Shown one piece after another: positions 7,137 to 14,807 of a DNA stretch of 27,960 nucleotides. The stretch spans positions 1 through 27,960 of the forward strand of contig DIUL01000013.1 in assembly GCA_002422345.1 (NCBI GenBank), read 5' to 3'. The notes under the pieces are model-generated. The model did not search any database. It was given only the letters and a program-made list of their open reading frames with translations, and was not told where the DNA came from. The DNA is from Acetobacteraceae bacterium UBA6159. GTDB taxonomy: Bacteria; Pseudomonadota; Alphaproteobacteria; Acetobacterales; Acetobacteraceae. The position numbers and the translations under genes were made by a program. The first letter of the stretch is position 1; each line of letters starts with the position of its first letter.

Positions 7137-9014
7137 ATGCGCGCTTTTGCCGTAGCCTCCCTGTTTGCGACCGCATGGTTGTGCCAGCCTGCCCTGGCGG
7201 CGGACCAGCCGGTCACGCGGAGCCATGGGATCACCATCCTCGGTAAGCCCGCTCTGCCGGCGGATTTTCCGCATTTTCCCTATGTGAACCCGAGCGCGCC
7301 CAAGGGCGGAGAGGTCTCCCTAGCCGCCGTTGGCACCTTCGACGGGTTCAACCCCTTCATCCTGCGCGGCACGGCTGAGGCTCGCACCATCGCGCCCTGG
7401 GTCATCCTGCCGGGCGGATCCGGGTCCGGCTCGTCGATCGGGCATGTGTGGGAGAAGCTGCTGACCCCCTCGGCCGATGAGGTGGCGACGGCGTATGGTC
7501 ACCTGGCCTCGGTGATCGAACTGCCGGCCGATCGGATGTGGGTCGCCTTCGAAATCCGGACGGAAGCGAAATTCTCCGACGGCCGCCCGGTCACGGCCGA
7601 GGATGTCGCCTGGACCTTCCGCACGCTGCTGGAAAAGGGCCGGCCCAGCTATCGCATCCAACTCGCCGACGTGAAGAACGTGGAAACCGTGGGAGAGCGC
7701 CGGGTCGTCTTCCATTTCAAGAACAACGAGAACCGCGAACTGCCCCTGCTGGTCGGCGGGCTGCCGATCCTGCCGAAGCACTTCTTCGAGGGCCGGGACT
7801 TCACCAAACCGCTCACCGATCCGCCCGTCGGCTCGGGTCCCTATCGCATCACCCAGTTCGAGCTGGGCCGCAGCGTCGTCTACGAACGGCGGCCGGACTG
7901 GTGGGCGGCGAACCTGCCGACCGGTGTCGGGACCAACAATTTCGACCGGGTACGGTTGGAGTATTTCCGGGACTCGACCGTGGCGATGGAGGCTTTCAAG
8001 GCCGGCAAGGTCGATATCCGCAGCGAGAACATCTCGAAGAACTGGGCAACCGCCTATGATTTCCCGGCGGTGAAGACGGGGCTGGTGGACAAGCAGGTGT
8101 ATCCGCACAAGCTCCCCGGCGGCATGCAGGGCTATGCGATGAACACCCGCCGCCCCGCCTTCGCGAACCCCCTGGTCCGCCAGGCGCTGACCGAGATGTT
8201 CGATTTCGAGTGGACCAACAAAAACCTGTTCTACGACGCCTACACCCGCACTACGAGCTACTTCAGCAACTCCGACCTGGCATCGTCCGGCGTGCCGGAG
8301 GGCGCGGAGCTGGCTCTGCTGGAACCGTTCCGCAAGGACCTGCCGCCCGAACTGTTCACCCAGCCCTACAGGCTGCCGGTCACCGATGGGTCCGGCAACA
8401 ACCGCGACCAGCTTCGGCGCGCGATCGATCTGCTGCGGCAGGCGGGGTGGCAGATCAAGGACCGGAAGGTGGTGGATGCGAAGGGGCAGCCGATGTCCTT
8501 CACCATCCTGCTGCCTGACCCGTCTCTGGAACGGCCGACGCTGCCCTATGTGCAGAACCTCCAGAAGCTGGGGATCGACGCCAAGGTGCGGACGGTTGAT
8601 CCTGCGCAGTATCAGAACCTGACCGACGACTTCGATGTCGACGCGGTCATGCTGATCTTCTCCCAGGGTGACATCCCGGGCACGGAGCTGCGGGATTACT
8701 GGAGCTGCGCGTCCAGGGACACAAAGGGCAGCACGAACATCCCGGGCATCTGTGAGCCGGCGATTGACGCCCTGCTGAACAAGGTGATCACGGCCGAGGA
8801 CCGGGACACCCTGATCCCCGCCGCCCGAGCCTTGGATCGCGTGCTGCTGTGGCGGTATTTCCTGGTGCCGAACTGGGGCAGCCGGGACTTCAAGGTCGCG
8901 GTCTGGGACCGCTTCGGCAAGTCGGACGCACCGATCCGGGAAGGCGTGAACTTCGACCTCTGGTGGGTCGACGCCACAAAAGCCGCTGCGACCGACGCCG
9001 CTCGGCGGCGCTGA
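7137..9014 (+). CDS. YejA-like periplasmic peptide-binding protein (SBP family 5)
   Basis: A 625-residue extracellular solute-binding protein of ABC-transporter family 5. It has a Sec signal peptide ending near PALA-AD (about residue 22). YejA-type features follow: HGITILGKPALP.DFPHFPYVNP.APKGG, GTFDGFNPFILRG, the SDGRPVTAEDVAWTF block that starts lobe II, and DPPVGSGPYRI. The length is close to E. coli YejA (about 604). YejABEF systems import oligopeptides, including microcin C, in enterobacteria. No yejBEF permease or ATPase genes follow here, so the partner must be encoded elsewhere. A GGAGG site lies 11 bases ahead of the ATG at 7137. It converges with xerC. Confidence 0.88.
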   Translation: MRAFAVASLFATAWLCQPALAADQPVTRSHGITILGKPALPADFPHFPYVNPSAPKGGEVSLAAVGTFDGFNPFILRGTAEARTIAPWVILPGGSGSGSSIGHVWEKLLTPSADEVATAYGHLASVIELPADRMWVAFEIRTEAKFSDGRPVTAEDVAWTFRTLLEKGRPSYRIQLADVKNVETVGERRVVFHFKNNENRELPLLVGGLPILPKHFFEGRDFTKPLTDPPVGSGPYRITQFELGRSVVYERRPDWWAANLPTGVGTNNFDRVRLEYFRDSTVAMEAFKAGKVDIRSENISKNWATAYDFPAVKTGLVDKQVYPHKLPGGMQGYAMNTRRPAFANPLVRQALTEMFDFEWTNKNLFYDAYTRTTSYFSNSDLASSGVPEGAELALLEPFRKDLPPELFTQPYRLPVTDGSGNNRDQLRRAIDLLRQAGWQIKDRKVVDAKGQPMSFTILLPDPSLERPTLPYVQNLQKLGIDAKVRTVDPAQYQNLTDDFDVDAVMLIFSQGDIPGTELRDYWSCASRDTKGSTNIPGICEPAIDALLNKVITAEDRDTLIPAARALDRVLLWRYFLVPNWGSRDFKVAVWDRFGKSDAPIREGVNFDLWWVDATKAAATDAARRR

Positions 9015-9107
9015 GGCTCTGGGGGGAATTGCGCCGGCGGAACGGCGCGCCACCAACCACGACGTCGGTGGCGGCAAGCAGGCGTTTGATCATGACGCCA
9101 CAGCGCA

Positions 9108-10019
9108 TCAGGCCCGAGGGTGTGCCTTCCGCCAGACTTCCATCAGCCGGTCCGTGTCGACGGCGGTATAGCGCTGGGTTGTCGACAGGCTGGCATGGCC
9201 CAGCAGGTCCTGGATCGAGCGTAAATCAGCCCCACCCGCCAGCAGATGGGTGGCGAAGGAGTGCCGCAGCGCGTGCGGCGTCGCGTGGTCGGCCAGCCCG
9301 TTCAGGCGCCGATAGGCCCGCATCGTCCGCTGCGCGACCGCCGGGTTCAGGCGCCCACCGCGTTCGCCGACGAACAGCGGGCTGGCGGGCTGGCGATCGG
9401 GGTGCAGGGATAGCCAGGCGGCCATCGCCTCCCGCACCGCCGGCAACACGGGGACGATCCGTTCCTTTGATCCCTTGCCCATCACCCGCAGCATCGCGTC
9501 CGATCCGGGCAGGGGGGCGTCGCGGACGTCGAGGCCCAGCGCCTCGGAAATCCGCAGTCCGCAGCCGTACAGCAGGGTGAACAGCGCCGTGTCCCGCGCC
9601 TGGGTGGTGGCTTTGTCCGAGACCTCTCCGATATCGGCGGTCAGGGCGCTCGCTTGGTCGGCGGCGAGCGGGCGGGGCATCGGGCGCTTGGATCGGGGGG
9701 TGGAGACGAGCTTGATCGCCGGATTATCGACCCCGTGCCGGCGTGCGAGAAAGCGGAAGAACGTGCGGACTGCCGCCAGATGGCGCGCGCGGGTCGCGTT
9801 GATTGCCCCGTCATTGGCCTGATCGGCGAGCCAGGCGCGGATATCGGCCTGCCGCAGGGCAGCCAGCGCAGCCAGATCGGGTTCTCCGCCCAGATGGTTG
9901 GTCAGGAAGCCGAGCAAGGCGGCGATGTCGGCGCCGTAGGCCTCAACGGTCAGCGGGGACGCCTGCCGTTCCTGGCCGAGCCAGGTCAGGAAGGCGGCAC
10001 GGGCCTCGAACCCGGTCAT
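9108..10019 (-). CDS. xerC: Tyrosine recombinase XerC
   Basis: Site-specific recombinase that resolves chromosome dimers at dif with XerD. The 303-residue protein has an N-terminal SAM-like core-binding domain (about 8-95) and a C-terminal catalytic domain. The catalytic set is complete: Arg156 (CGLRISE), Lys182 (GKGSKER), His249 and Arg252 (HALRH), His275 (LGHAS) and nucleophile Tyr284 (TQRYT). The H-R-H-Y spacing equals that of E. coli XerC. Its ATG overlaps the TGA of the upstream DUF484 gene by one base (TGATG), showing translational coupling. DUF484-xerC is a well-known neighbourhood, which supports XerC rather than a phage integrase. Confidence 0.93.
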   Translation of the reverse strand: MTGFEARAAFLTWLGQERQASPLTVEAYGADIAALLGFLTNHLGGEPDLAALAALRQADIRAWLADQANDGAINATRARHLAAVRTFFRFLARRHGVDNPAIKLVSTPRSKRPMPRPLAADQASALTADIGEVSDKATTQARDTALFTLLYGCGLRISEALGLDVRDAPLPGSDAMLRVMGKGSKERIVPVLPAVREAMAAWLSLHPDRQPASPLFVGERGGRLNPAVAQRTMRAYRRLNGLADHATPHALRHSFATHLLAGGADLRSIQDLLGHASLSTTQRYTAVDTDRLMEVWRKAHPRA

Positions 10020-10945
10020 CAGCGGCCGAGGGTGGCGGCGACGGCCTGCCCCAGGAACGCCAGCGCGGCGGTGCCTTGGCCGGGTTCGAGAGCGCGTGGG
10101 TCTCGGGCGAGGAGAGCGAGGAGGGCTGGTGGGCCGGAGCGGGGGGTGAGTAGCGGACCTTCGTCCCCGTCACTCGCCCCCACCCCGTTATTGGCCCCAC
10201 CCCCGTCATCCCCGGGCCTGTCACGGGGACCAATAGCCGCACCGGTGCTTGTGCTGGTCCCCGGGACAAGCCCGGGGATGACGGGGTGGGGCATGACCGG
10301 GCGGGGAAAGACAAGATCGAGCATGCGGGCGGCGGGGGCATCACCCCGGCGGAACTCACCATCGCCCATCAGGGGGTCATCGTCAGACCGACCCCCATCC
10401 ACAATGGCCCCATGCCCAGGCACGGCCACAAGCACATCCTGCCCGGACAGCCCTGCGGCCTCTCCGTGCAGCAGCCGAGCGTGTGTGGTGGAAGCGCGGA
10501 AGCGGACCTGCCGACCGGCCATCAGGCTTGCAACGGACCCGGCGGGCAGCATCCGCAGCCGGGACGCTTCACCGATCCCCTCCACGCACAGGCCCACCGC
10601 GTCCACGCCTAAAATGCCGGGCATTTCATCGTTGATGCAGTCCAGCGGATCGGCCGACCGCAGCAGCGCCAGAACCGCCCGCTGCACCCGTTCCGTCATC
10701 CCCACCGCCGCTCGGCCCGCGGCCAGCACATCCTCGGCCTGTTCGGCCATCAGGGCGGCGTGGGCGCGTTCGGCGCGCAGCATCGCGGCCATGTGGTCGG
10801 CCAACGTCTCCCCATGCACCCGCCGAGGCGGGGCGAGGATGCGGTAAAGCGCCGGATTCTCCGCCAGCCAAGCGGGGTTGGCACGCAGGAACGCCGCGAC
10901 ATCCGCCGCCGCGACGACCTCGTCCCGCTCCCGCGGCTGGGGCAT
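10019..10945 (-). CDS. DUF484-family protein with an in-frame palindromic repeat insertion
   Basis: DUF484 proteins resemble GAF domains and are commonly encoded beside xerC; their role is not established. The N-terminus shows the family pattern VAAFLRANPAWLAENPALYRILAPP (about 15-40), then a helical segment and a GAF-like core. The C-terminal LLALLARDPRALEPGQGTAALAFL also fits the family. Between them the 308-residue product carries about 70 to 80 residues of Gly/Pro/Asp-rich sequence. Part of this (VIPGLVPGTS and GPRDRPGDDGGG) is encoded by the large inverted repeat at 10195-10291, making the protein clearly longer than the usual 220-240 residues. The reading frame remains open. The start at 10945, 5 bases after the tal stop, fits better than 10981, which overlaps tal. 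Likely a tal-DUF484-xerC transcription unit. Confidence 0.8.
   Translation of the reverse strand: MPQPRERDEVVAAADVAAFLRANPAWLAENPALYRILAPPRRVHGETLADHMAAMLRAERAHAALMAEQAEDVLAAGRAAVGMTERVQRAVLALLRSADPLDCINDEMPGILGVDAVGLCVEGIGEASRLRMLPAGSVASLMAGRQVRFRASTTHARLLHGEAAGLSGQDVLVAVPGHGAIVDGGRSDDDPLMGDGEFRRGDAPAARMLDLVFPRPVMPHPVIPGLVPGTSTSTGAAIGPRDRPGDDGGGANNGVGASDGDEGPLLTPRSGPPALLALLARDPRALEPGQGTAALAFLGQAVAATLGR
10195..10291. repeat. Large palindromic repeat element inside the DUF484 coding sequence
   Basis: A left arm of 38 bases (10195-10232) and a right arm of 37 bases (10255-10291) pair with two mismatches and one single-base bulge around a 22-nt loop. The core is GTCATCCCCGGG...CGGGGACCA and its complement, a motif typical of dispersed intergenic palindromes in alphaproteobacteria. 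A degenerate extra copy of the C-rich flank (CCCCACCCCGTTATTGG) lies just left of it. Here it sits within an open coding frame and is translated. Confidence 0.8.
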
Positions 10946-10950
10946 GGGCG

Positions 10951-11604
10951 TCAGGCGATCGTCTGGCCGGTCTTTGCCCAATCCGACAGGAATGCCGCCA
11001 GACCCTTGTCCGTCAGGGGATGGTTGAACAGCATCCGCAGCGTCGCGGGCGGGACCGTCACGACATGCGCGCCCAGCTTGGCCGCGTCGACGACATGCAT
11101 CGGGTGGCGGACCGAGGCGACCAGGACCTCGGTCTTGAAACCATAATTTTCATAAATCGTCATGATGTCGGCGATCAGTTCCATGCCGTCCTGGCCGATA
11201 TCATCGAGCCGGCCGACGAAGGGGCTGATGAAGCTCGCGCCCGCCTTGGCCGCCAGCAGTGCCTGGGCCGCCGAGAAGCACAAAGTCACGTTCACCATCG
11301 TGCCTTCGTCCGACAGGCGGCGGCAGGTGCGGATGCCGTCGGGCGTCAGCGGGACCTTGATGGTGACGTTCTTGGCGATTTTCCGCAGGACCTCGGCTTC
11401 CCGGATCATGCCTTCGTAGTCGGTCGCGGCGACTTCCGCGCTGACCGGGCCGGGTACGATCGCGCAGATTTCCGCGATCACATCCACGATTTTTTTACCA
11501 CTCTTGGCCACAAGAGAGGGATTGGTCGTGACGCCATCCAGCAGACCGCTGGCCGCGAGCGACCGGATCTCGTTGGTATCGGCTGTGTCGACGAAAAACT
11601 TCAT
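10951..11604 (-). CDS. tal: Transaldolase (short TalC/FSA-type)
   Basis: Transfers a dihydroxyacetone unit between sugar phosphates in the non-oxidative pentose phosphate pathway, in the cytoplasm. The 217-residue length marks the short TalC/fructose-6-phosphate-aldolase subfamily, distinct from classical TalB (about 317). The N-terminus MKFFVDTADTNEIR and the GVTTNPSL strand are diagnostic. The Schiff-base lysine is Lys83 in TIKVPLT. SPFVGRLDDIG and ASVRHPMHV follow in the usual order. True transaldolase and F6P aldolase cannot be separated from the motifs alone. The ATG at 11604 has GGGAG about 8 bases upstream. It is divergent from priA across 61 bases and is followed after 5 bases by the DUF484 gene. 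Confidence 0.92.
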   Translation of the reverse strand: MKFFVDTADTNEIRSLAASGLLDGVTTNPSLVAKSGKKIVDVIAEICAIVPGPVSAEVAATDYEGMIREAEVLRKIAKNVTIKVPLTPDGIRTCRRLSDEGTMVNVTLCFSAAQALLAAKAGASFISPFVGRLDDIGQDGMELIADIMTIYENYGFKTEVLVASVRHPMHVVDAAKLGAHVVTVPPATLRMLFNHPLTDKGLAAFLSDWAKTGQTIA

Positions 11605-11665
11605 TCCAAAACTCCCGTTGCCGGCGGCGCCTTTAGGACAGGCGTGGTTACGGCTACCATACAGC

Positions 11666-13864
11666 ATGTCGAGCCAGCGCGAAACGCAGGATACGGAAAA
11701 GCGCCGCCGCGTGGCGGTGATGCTTCCCTATCCTTTTGATAAGCCTTTTGATTACCGTGTTCCGCCGGAGCTGGACCCGCATCCGGGCGACGTCGTGATG
11801 GTCCCGCTGAACCGGCGAGAGGAAATCGGGGTCGTCTGGGACTCCCCGCCCGACCCATCCGTGCCGGACCATAAGCTGAAGCCGCTGATCGCCCTGATCG
11901 ACACGCCGCCGATGGGGGAGTCGCTCCGCCGCTTCGTCGACTGGGTCGCCTCCTACACCCTGTCCCCGCCGGGAGAGGTGATGGCGATGGCCCTGCGTGT
12001 CGTCCGCCAGCAGGCCGGCCCTTCGAGCGGGTGGAGCCGTATTAACCCCTTGCCCGCAGATGTCCGGATCACGCCCGCCCGCCAACGCGTGCTTGATGCG
12101 TTGGAGAAGACCGAACCGCGATCAACCTCCGACCTGTCCCGTGCAGCCGAGGTCGGAACCACCGTCATCCGCGGCATGGCGGATGCCGGCCTGTTGCGCT
12201 CGGACCTGATGCCCGAGGCGCCGCCCTTCGCCCTCCCCGATCCCGCGGTCATCGGCCCCGTGCTGTCCGACGAACAGGCGGTCGCCGCGACGGCGTTGCG
12301 GGAGGCGGCTTCGGTACGGGCGTTCAGCGTGACGCTGCTGGATGGGGTGACAGGCTCGGGCAAGACAGAAGTGTATCTGGAAGCCGTGGCCGAATGCCTC
12401 CGCCAGGGGCGGCAGGCGCTGATCCTGCTGCCGGAGATCGCCCTGTCCTCCCAATGGTTGTCCCGGTTCCAGCGCCGGTTCGAGGTGGCGCCGGCCGTCT
12501 GGCACTCCGACCTGTCATCCCGGATCAGGCGGATCACCTGGCGCGCGGTGGCCGAGGGCCAGGCCCCCGTCGTCGTCGGCGCCCGGTCCGCGCTGTTCCT
12601 GCCCTTTCCCGACCTGGGGCTGATCATCGTGGACGAGGAGCACGAGACCGCCTTCAAGCAGGAGGACGGGGTCGTCTACCACGCGCGCGACATGGCGGTG
12701 GTCCGCGCCCGCTTCTCCCACGCCCCCGCCGTCCTCGTGTCGGCGACGCCGAGCCTGGAGACGGTGGCGAATGTGGAGGCGGGGCGGTATCGGAAGCTGC
12801 ATCTGCCGTCCCGGCATGGCGGCGCGACCCTGCCCGAGATCGTGGCGGTGGACCTGCGCGATACGCCGCCCGAGCGGGGCCATTTCCTGGCCCCCCCGCT
12901 GATCAAGGCGGTGCGGGAGACGCTGGCGCGGGGGGAACAGGCGATGCTGTTCCTCAATCGCCGGGGTTATGCGCCCCTGACCCTCTGCCGGCGCTGCGGG
13001 CACCGGATGCAATGTCCCCACTGCACAGCCTGGCTGGTGGAGCATCGCGCGCGCCGGGAACTGCAATGCCACCATTGCGGCCACGCCGTCCCGATCCCCC
13101 CTGAGTGCCCCGCCTGCCACGCCGAACACAGCCTCACCCCCGTCGGCCCCGGCGTCGAACGCATCACCGAGGAAGCCACCAAGCTATTCCCGGACGCTCG
13201 GCTTCTGGTCATGGCGAGCGACACGATGCCCGGCCCCAACGCGGCGGCCGAGGCGGCGCGTGCGATCGAGGCGCGGGAGGTGGACCTGATCATCGGCACC
13301 CAGATCGTCGCCAAGGGCTGGCATTTTCCGCATCTGACGCTGGTGGGGGTGGTGGATGCGGACCTCGGGCTGGCGGGCGGTGATCTCCGGGCGGGGGAGC
13401 GGACGGTGCAGTTGCTGCACCAGGTGGCCGGACGCGCGGGCCGAGCCGATGCGCCGGGGCGGGTGCTGTTGCAGACCTTCAGCCCCGAGCATCCGGTCAT
13501 GCAGGCTCTGGTCGATGGCGACCTGGACGCGTTCATGGCCAGCGAGGCGGCGCAGCGGAAGCCCGGCAACTGGCCCCCCTATGGGAGACTGGCGGCGCTG
13601 ATCGTCAGCGCGGAGTCGGCGCAGGCGGCGGATGAACTGGCTCGGGATCTGGGACAGGCGGCACCGTACGGCGATGGGGTGATGGTGCTGGGGCCAGCGC
13701 CGGCCCCGCTGTCGATCCTGCGCGGGCGGCACCGGCGGCGGCTGTTGTTGAAGACGCGGCGGGATATCGCGGTGCAGCCGTTGTTGCGGGCGTGGCTGGC
13801 GAAGGTGCCGGTGCCTCGGGGCGGGCGGGTGGACGTGGATGTTGATCCGGCTTCGTTTTTGTAG
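11666..13864 (+). CDS. priA: Primosomal protein N' (replication restart helicase PriA)
   Basis: A superfamily 2 3'-to-5' helicase that reloads the replisome at stalled forks. The 732-residue product has the N-terminal 3'-DNA-binding domain starting VAVMLPYPFDKPFDYRVP, Walker A GVTGSGKT at 227-234 (Lys233) and the DEEH box at 323-326. The zinc-binding insert has eight cysteines between Cys441 and Cys484 (CRRCGHRMQCPHC ... CHHCG ... CPAC). Motifs V-VI include IIGTQIVAKGWHFP and HQVAGRAGR. The ATG at 11666 is taken because it precedes the family N-terminus, although it lacks a clear ribosome-binding site; an in-frame ATG at VAVMLP is a fallback. Divergent from tal. Confidence 0.95.
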   Translation: MSSQRETQDTEKRRRVAVMLPYPFDKPFDYRVPPELDPHPGDVVMVPLNRREEIGVVWDSPPDPSVPDHKLKPLIALIDTPPMGESLRRFVDWVASYTLSPPGEVMAMALRVVRQQAGPSSGWSRINPLPADVRITPARQRVLDALEKTEPRSTSDLSRAAEVGTTVIRGMADAGLLRSDLMPEAPPFALPDPAVIGPVLSDEQAVAATALREAASVRAFSVTLLDGVTGSGKTEVYLEAVAECLRQGRQALILLPEIALSSQWLSRFQRRFEVAPAVWHSDLSSRIRRITWRAVAEGQAPVVVGARSALFLPFPDLGLIIVDEEHETAFKQEDGVVYHARDMAVVRARFSHAPAVLVSATPSLETVANVEAGRYRKLHLPSRHGGATLPEIVAVDLRDTPPERGHFLAPPLIKAVRETLARGEQAMLFLNRRGYAPLTLCRRCGHRMQCPHCTAWLVEHRARRELQCHHCGHAVPIPPECPACHAEHSLTPVGPGVERITEEATKLFPDARLLVMASDTMPGPNAAAEAARAIEAREVDLIIGTQIVAKGWHFPHLTLVGVVDADLGLAGGDLRAGERTVQLLHQVAGRAGRADAPGRVLLQTFSPEHPVMQALVDGDLDAFMASEAAQRKPGNWPPYGRLAALIVSAESAQAADELARDLGQAAPYGDGVMVLGPAPAPLSILRGRHRRRLLLKTRRDIAVQPLLRAWLAKVPVPRGGRVDVDVDPASFL

Positions 13865-13888
13865 AAGAAGGTTGGGGCTGCGGGCGGT

Positions 13889-14077
13889 TCACACGAACGC
13901 TGTCGCTGCGGCAACATCTCCAGGCTCAAGCATCGGGTAGTCGGCAAGGATTTCGTCCTGGCTTGCGCCCTCCGCCAGTAGATCGAGAACATCCCGGACC
14001 CGAATACGCAGCCCGCGCAGGCACGGACGGCCACCGCATTGTGCGGGATCGATGGTGACACGGTGGAGTTCGCTCAT
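13889..14077 (-). CDS. DUF433 antitoxin-like protein, orphan and short
   Basis: The 62 residues match the N-terminal and central part of DUF433 proteins: VTIDPAQCGGRPCLRGLRIRVRDVLDLLAEGASQDEILADYPMLEPGDVAAA. This small homeodomain-like helix-turn-helix family is usually found upstream of a DUF5615 PIN-like toxin gene. Here the frame stops early (ending ATAFV), where family members usually continue for about 12-15 more residues. Only 24 bases separate the stop from the convergent priA stop, so no toxin gene can follow. I infer a decayed or orphan antitoxin. The ATG at 14077 has GAGG at a suitable distance. Confidence 0.7.
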   Translation of the reverse strand: MSELHRVTIDPAQCGGRPCLRGLRIRVRDVLDLLAEGASQDEILADYPMLEPGDVAAATAFV

Positions 14078-14165
14078 GGTGAATGCCTCGATCGGGTTGT
14101 GGCAGCCTGCTCAGTCATGGGGTCAATGGCACGGATTGGATCGGCGGTCCGTCCCACCAATTCAT

Positions 14166-14226
14166 CATCCTTTCCGATGACATCATGGACTCGATCGCCC
14201 ATGTAGGCGTCCTGACGGAAAGGATG
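14166..14226 (+). promoter_or_regulatory. 11-bp inverted repeat masking the ribosome-binding site of the NTF2-like gene
   Basis: CATCCTTTCCG (14166-14176) and CGGAAAGGATG (14216-14226) are perfect complements separated by 39 bases. The right arm contains the AAAGGA Shine-Dalgarno of the ATG at 14233, so an RNA hairpin would hide it. Alternatively the arms could be half-sites for a DNA-binding protein. Confidence 0.35.
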
Positions 14227-14232
14227 TTGGAC

Positions 14233-14781
14233 ATGCCCGCCGATCACGACCTCGTTGCCCTATGGGAAGCCCATTGCAGGTATGAGTTCGAGACCCGCGA
14301 CGTCGATGCCACCATGGCGACAATGGTGGGCGAACCCTACGTCAACCACGTCCCCACCATGACTGGCGGGGTGGGGCATGATCAGCTCAAGCGGTTCTAC
14401 AAATACCACTTCATCGGCGGGAACCCCGAGGACACGACCCTGAGTCCGGTCAGCCGCACCGTCGGCGCCGACCAGATCGTCGACGAGCTGCTGTTCAGCT
14501 TTACCCACACCAGCGAAGTCGACTGGATGCTCCCCGGTGTCGCCCCCACCGGGCGGCGGGTCGAGATCCCCTTGGTCGCGATCGTCCGCTTCCAGGACGG
14601 CAAGGTCGCGCATGAGCATATCTATTGGGACCAGGCCTCGGTCCTGGTTCAGGTTGGGTTGCTGAACCCCGCCGGACTGCCGGTCTCCGGCGTCGAGACC
14701 GCGCGAAAGGTCGTCGATAAGTCGCAGCCCAGCAACCTGATGATGGGGCGGTGGGCGAGCAGTGAGGGGAAGCCGATCTGA
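14233..14781 (+). CDS. NTF2-like (SnoaL-type) fold protein
   Basis: A 182-residue protein with the features of the NTF2/SnoaL superfamily. There is an N-terminal helix (LVALWEAHCRYEFETRDVDATMATM), then the YVNHVPTMTGGVGHDQLKRFYKYHF segment, and a beta-rich end with VEIPLVAIVRFQDGKVAHEHIYWDQASVLVQVGLL. Such proteins include cyclases, dehydratases, isomerases and small-molecule binders; the substrate cannot be told. The start at 14233 is chosen because AAAGGA lies 8 bases ahead of it; in-frame ATGs at 14185 and 14224 are alternatives. No signal peptide, so cytoplasmic. It is divergent from the DUF433 gene and convergent with the binding-protein gene that follows. Confidence 0.75.
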   Translation: MPADHDLVALWEAHCRYEFETRDVDATMATMVGEPYVNHVPTMTGGVGHDQLKRFYKYHFIGGNPEDTTLSPVSRTVGADQIVDELLFSFTHTSEVDWMLPGVAPTGRRVEIPLVAIVRFQDGKVAHEHIYWDQASVLVQVGLLNPAGLPVSGVETARKVVDKSQPSNLMMGRWASSEGKPI

Positions 14782-14807
14782 CCTGACCGGCTCCCCCCGA
14801 GCTTGGC

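Noticed and set aside
7320..9077. Long open frame on the minus strand opposite the YejA-like gene; similar long antisense frames oppose the histidine kinase (20172-22370) and the chemoreceptors (23554-25590, 26442-27755)
   Set aside because: They mirror the codon pattern of GC-rich genes, encode low-complexity Arg/Gly/Asp/His-rich products without recognisable domains, and lie entirely over genes with strong family matches.
9108..10019. Tyrosine recombinase as an integrase of a genomic island
   Set aside because: Residue spacing and coupling to a DUF484 gene identify chromosomal XerC; no attachment site or tRNA is nearby.
10195..10291. Large inverted repeat read as a transcription terminator or CRISPR-like repeat
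   Set aside because: It lies within a coding frame, has no T-tract, and is a single palindrome without spacers.
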